From Lachnobacterium bovis DSM 14045 (GTDB lineage: Bacteria; Bacillota; Clostridia; Lachnospirales; Lachnospiraceae): DNA of 41,753 bases. Below are positions 41,473 to 41,753 of the stretch, piece after piece. Positions within the stretch are counted from its first letter, which is position 1. The number at the start of each line of letters is the position of its first letter. The position numbers and the translations under genes were made by a program. Where the stretch lies: positions 1 to 41,753 of the forward strand of contig NZ_FNPG01000027.1 in the NCBI RefSeq assembly GCF_900107245.1, given 5' to 3'. Under the pieces are notes generated by a model. The model ran no database searches. It was not told the DNA's origin and saw only the letters and a list, made by a program, of their open reading frames with translations.

Positions 41473-41753
<281 letters not shown>

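Overview
The window reads as chromosome of a low-GC, Gram-positive anaerobe of the Lachnospiraceae (Clostridia). The last ~280 bases are the start of a 16S rRNA gene with a Clostridium XIVa-like signature. The gene set also fits: a GGAGG-type ribosome site before nearly every gene, the ispF-cysS-mrnC-rlmB-sigH block, a glycyl-radical pyruvate formate-lyase, phosphate acetyltransferase, MecA and DUF6465-type small proteins. No transposase, integrase, phage structural gene or CRISPR array was seen, so this is mostly ordinary chromosome with a few unusual islands.

Layout. 1-3.4 kb: two tandem membrane-anchored Ltp-domain proteins and a 5'-shortened hemerythrin/DUF438-PAS protein. 3.5-7.5 kb: a membrane diguanylate cyclase, TrmO, a cytoplasmic GH32 fructosidase and a small protein. 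7.7-14 kb: pta, then the housekeeping block ispF-cysS-mrnC-rlmB-sigH, then mecA. 14.1-16.6 kb: a cytoplasmic ParB-like/BMP fusion protein coupled to a metallophosphoesterase. 16.7-18.6 kb: tRNA-Thr, an unknown gene with a sigma-28-like promoter, an HPr-like protein lacking the phosphorylatable histidine, and two small proteins. 19-21.2 kb: a secreted alpha-amylase with two CBM26-like modules. 21.3-23.7 kb: a solitary ftsZ transcribed away from an XRE regulator/ImmA-type protease pair, with matched palindromes in the shared control region. 23.8-25.2 kb: a CheY-like receiver and a lytic transglycosylase without signal peptide behind a sigma-28-like promoter. 25.6-27.4 kb: lysA, a noncoding stretch with a possible micro-ORF, and tRNA-Leu. 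27.7-32.3 kb: an LTA-synthase-type enzyme and a YfhO-family protein, probably one lipoteichoic acid or surface-polymer operon. 32.4-35.5 kb: pflB-pflA. 35.6-39 kb: an attenuator leader and queD-queE-folE-queC-queF, a complete GTP-to-preQ1 pathway. 39.2-41.75 kb: a cytidylate-kinase-like gene, AT-rich tandem repeats, a possible structured RNA, a long leader before a 46-residue Cys-rich membrane peptide, and the double promoter and start of an rRNA operon.

How the parts fit. The que operon makes preQ1 from GTP, with FolE as first enzyme, and its leader looks like a terminator-type switch. PflB/PflA and Pta are the acetyl-CoA and formate arm of fermentation; both have TTGTATT-based palindromes upstream. 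GH32 and the secreted amylase feed sugars. The most promising material for something undescribed is the XRE/ImmA-ftsZ divergon, the ParB-like/BMP plus phosphoesterase pair, the Lys15 HPr homologue, and the structured noncoding regions near 27.0, 35.65, 40.0 and 40.3-40.6 kb. All functional calls come from reading motifs by eye; no database search was run.
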